This document shows positions 11,191-12,574 of a DNA stretch of 12,574 nt, piece after piece. The notes under the pieces are model-generated. The model did not search any database. It saw nothing but the letters and a program-made list of their open reading frames with translations, and was not told where the DNA came from. The DNA is taken from assembly GCA_001779575.1 (NCBI GenBank), contig MFKM01000007.1:6459-19032 (forward strand), given 5' to 3'. The DNA is from Candidatus Jorgensenbacteria bacterium RIFCSPLOWO2_12_FULL_42_11 (GTDB taxonomy: Bacteria; Patescibacteriota; Minisyncoccia; UBA6257; MFKM01). Both the position numbers and the translations under genes were made by a program. Within the stretch, counting starts at the first letter, position 1; every line of letters begins with the position of its first letter.

Positions 11191-12471
11191 TTAATGCAGT
11201 CTTTTCTTCACTTCTTCAATTAATTTGCTCAAGAGAACGGTTTCTTGGACGCCGGAGGCCATGTCCCTGATAATAATCGTTTCCTCAAAAACTTCTTTTT
11301 GGCCCAGAATCAAAACCAAAGAAGCTTTCTTTTTATTAGCGGCTTTCAGTTGGGCTTTAAGGGATTTTTTACCCAAAGATTCGCTGACAACGATACCGGC
11401 TCGCCGCATGTTTTCCACCGAAACCAATCCTGATTTTTCAGCCTGGTTTCCTACGGCAATAAAAAAAGCTCGGGGTCTGGTTTTCACGTCAGGGTTGATT
11501 TCCTGTTGTTTCATCACTTCAATGATCCTTTCAATGCCGATGGCCCCGCCGACGCCGGACAAATTCTGTCCCCCGATAACCTCCATCAGGTAATCATAAC
11601 GCCCTCCCGCCGCCAGCGTTGTTTTTAATTCCGGCACTTCCATTTCAAAAACCGTGCGGTTGTAATAATCCAGGCCCCGCACCAAATAAGGGTCGGAAAC
11701 GTAGGGCAAGTTGTTATCTTCAATAAATCCTAAAACCTCCTGAAGATGATTATTGCAATTTTGGCAAAGATGATTAAGAATAACCGGCGCCGAAGACCGC
11801 AAGGCCCGGCAATTTTCGTTTTTACAATCAAGCAGCCGAAAAGGATTGTTCTCCAAACGACGCTGGCAATCTTCACAGAGCTCTTTTTTCAACGGCCGGT
11901 AATATTCCAAGAGTTTTTTCCGATAGTTGGGACGGCAGACGCGGCAACCGATAGTGTTGATCCGAAAATTTATATCTTTAATTTTCAACAAATTAAAGAA
12001 ACGATGAATGGCAAGAATTATTTGAGCGTCATAAACCGAATGATTGTCGGCTAAAATTTCAAATCCCCATTGATGAAATTGCCGCCAGCGTCCGGCCTGG
12101 GGTTGTTCATAGCGAAACATCGGCCCGTAATAAAACACTTTTAAGGGGTGGGCGTAATAACCCAGGTGATGCTCCAGATAGGCCCGGCAAATGGAAACCG
12201 TGGCCTCCGGCCGAAGCGCCAGCCGCTGCCCCCCCTTGCTTTCAAAAACAAACATCTGCTTCTCCACAACATCGCTTGATTCGCCCAAAGAAGCCTCAAA
12301 AAGACCGGCTGATTCCAAAAGCGGAGTTTCAATCAAAGAAAAATCGTACAAAGAACTTACTTCTCTCCCCACTTCCAAAATTCTTTCCCACCAAATCTGG
12401 TCTTTGGGAAGAATATCGGACATTCCTTTGGGCGCCTGAAAAGTTAGTTTTGATTTTTTGGAAGGTTTCAT
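11191..12471 (-). CDS. hisS: Histidine-tRNA ligase
   Basis: This class II aminoacyl-tRNA synthetase charges tRNA-His. The 426 residues show the N-terminal PKGMSDILP (14-22), FESKGGQRLALRPEAT (76-91), motif 2 FRYEQPQAGRWRQFHQWGFE (119-138), the histidine-binding LVRGLDYYNRTVFE (263-276) and motif 3 GVGGAIGIERI (306-316). The anticodon-binding domain starts at about 332. The insertion domain holds four Cys pairs (176/179, 199/202, 216/221, 236/239), a zinc-ribbon form known in several bacterial HisRS but absent from the E. coli enzyme. The ATG at 12471 is 8 bases after the lepB stop, so the genes are co-transcribed. The length is normal. Confidence 0.97.
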   Translation of the reverse strand: MKPSKKSKLTFQAPKGMSDILPKDQIWWERILEVGREVSSLYDFSLIETPLLESAGLFEASLGESSDVVEKQMFVFESKGGQRLALRPEATVSICRAYLEHHLGYYAHPLKVFYYGPMFRYEQPQAGRWRQFHQWGFEILADNHSVYDAQIILAIHRFFNLLKIKDINFRINTIGCRVCRPNYRKKLLEYYRPLKKELCEDCQRRLENNPFRLLDCKNENCRALRSSAPVILNHLCQNCNNHLQEVLGFIEDNNLPYVSDPYLVRGLDYYNRTVFEMEVPELKTTLAAGGRYDYLMEVIGGQNLSGVGGAIGIERIIEVMKQQEINPDVKTRPRAFFIAVGNQAEKSGLVSVENMRRAGIVVSESLGKKSLKAQLKAANKKKASLVLILGQKEVFEETIIIRDMASGVQETVLLSKLIEEVKKRLH

Positions 12472-12479
12472 TTTGATTG

Positions 12480-12574
12480 TTAGTATGTCGGCCTGCCGAA
12501 AGCCATAGCCGCCGTGAAAGGCCAGATCCTTATTTTAGCCAAACCAACAATTCTGTCTTTGGTCAAATAACCCC
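12480..12574 (-). CDS. lepB: Signal peptidase I, C-terminal end (5' part outside window)
   Basis: On the minus strand an open frame enters from the right edge and ends with TAA at 12480-12482. Its 30 visible residues read GYLTKDRIVGLAKIRIWPF followed by TAAMAFGRPTY. This resembles the C-terminal strand of signal peptidase I, where 'V..ENIVGKAxxxxWPF' is typical. The Ser/Lys catalytic residues lie outside the window. The enzyme would cleave signal peptides at the outer face of the membrane. The gene is missing from simple ATG-based gene lists of the window because no start codon is included. It precedes hisS by 8 bases. The fragment is short, so confidence is moderate. Confidence 0.65.
   Translation of the reverse strand, partial: GYLTKDRIVGLAKIRIWPFTAAMAFGRPTY

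Noticed and set aside
11225..11593. Plus-strand open frame of 122 codons within hisS
   Set aside because: Antisense to the catalytic and anticodon domains of hisS; no motif or start signal of its own.
1..12574. tRNA, rRNA, tmRNA, CRISPR array or known defence genes
   Set aside because: No cloverleaf-like sequence, rRNA core motif, regular repeat-spacer pattern or defence-protein motif was found by reading either strand; a tRNAscan/Infernal run would settle it.

Overview
The window looks like chromosomal DNA of a Candidate Phyla Radiation (Patescibacteria, probably Parcubacteria-type) bacterium. The signs are small compact genes, almost no Shine-Dalgarno sequences, a Cys-rich 'C-x4-EC-x2-YC' surface-protein fragment, a tiny CxxC/CxxC zinc-ribbon protein, a SIMPL-domain protein, AT-rich low-complexity spacers, and strictly anaerobic enzymes (class III ribonucleotide reductase, 2-oxoacid:ferredoxin oxidoreductase). 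The lineage is inferred from gene content and style; no rRNA or tRNA gene is visible.

Left part (1-1616, + strand): the end of a Cys-rich secreted or surface protein, then a stand-alone unit with a consensus-perfect -35/-10 promoter, an inverted repeat over the -35, an AU-rich leader, a 59-residue GTG-start zinc-ribbon gene and a strong terminator. The SIMPL gene follows, and its -10 box is placed so that its mRNA is probably leaderless.

Metabolic block (1624-7481): on the minus strand, a lone FabZ-like hotdog protein (the only gene here with a full Shine-Dalgarno), a terminator, then iorA and iorB. This iorA stops before the C-terminal ferredoxin domain normal for the family. Divergent from this, on the plus strand, are nrdD and its radical-SAM activase nrdG for anaerobic dNTP synthesis. 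nrdG carries an in-frame low-complexity insertion.

Housekeeping and division run (minus strand, 12574 down to 7551): the end of lepB (signal peptidase I), hisS, a HIT-family hydrolase, rpsU (bS21), ybeY, ftsA and ftsZ, mostly with gaps of 6-30 bases. The ybeY-ftsA junction is occupied by a 146-bp palindromic element with near-identical ends and a flanking 7-bp direct repeat. It looks like a miniature inverted-repeat element and is the most unusual object in the window. No CRISPR array, full transposase gene, prophage or defence system is visible, and no stretch over 300 bases lacks a gene.
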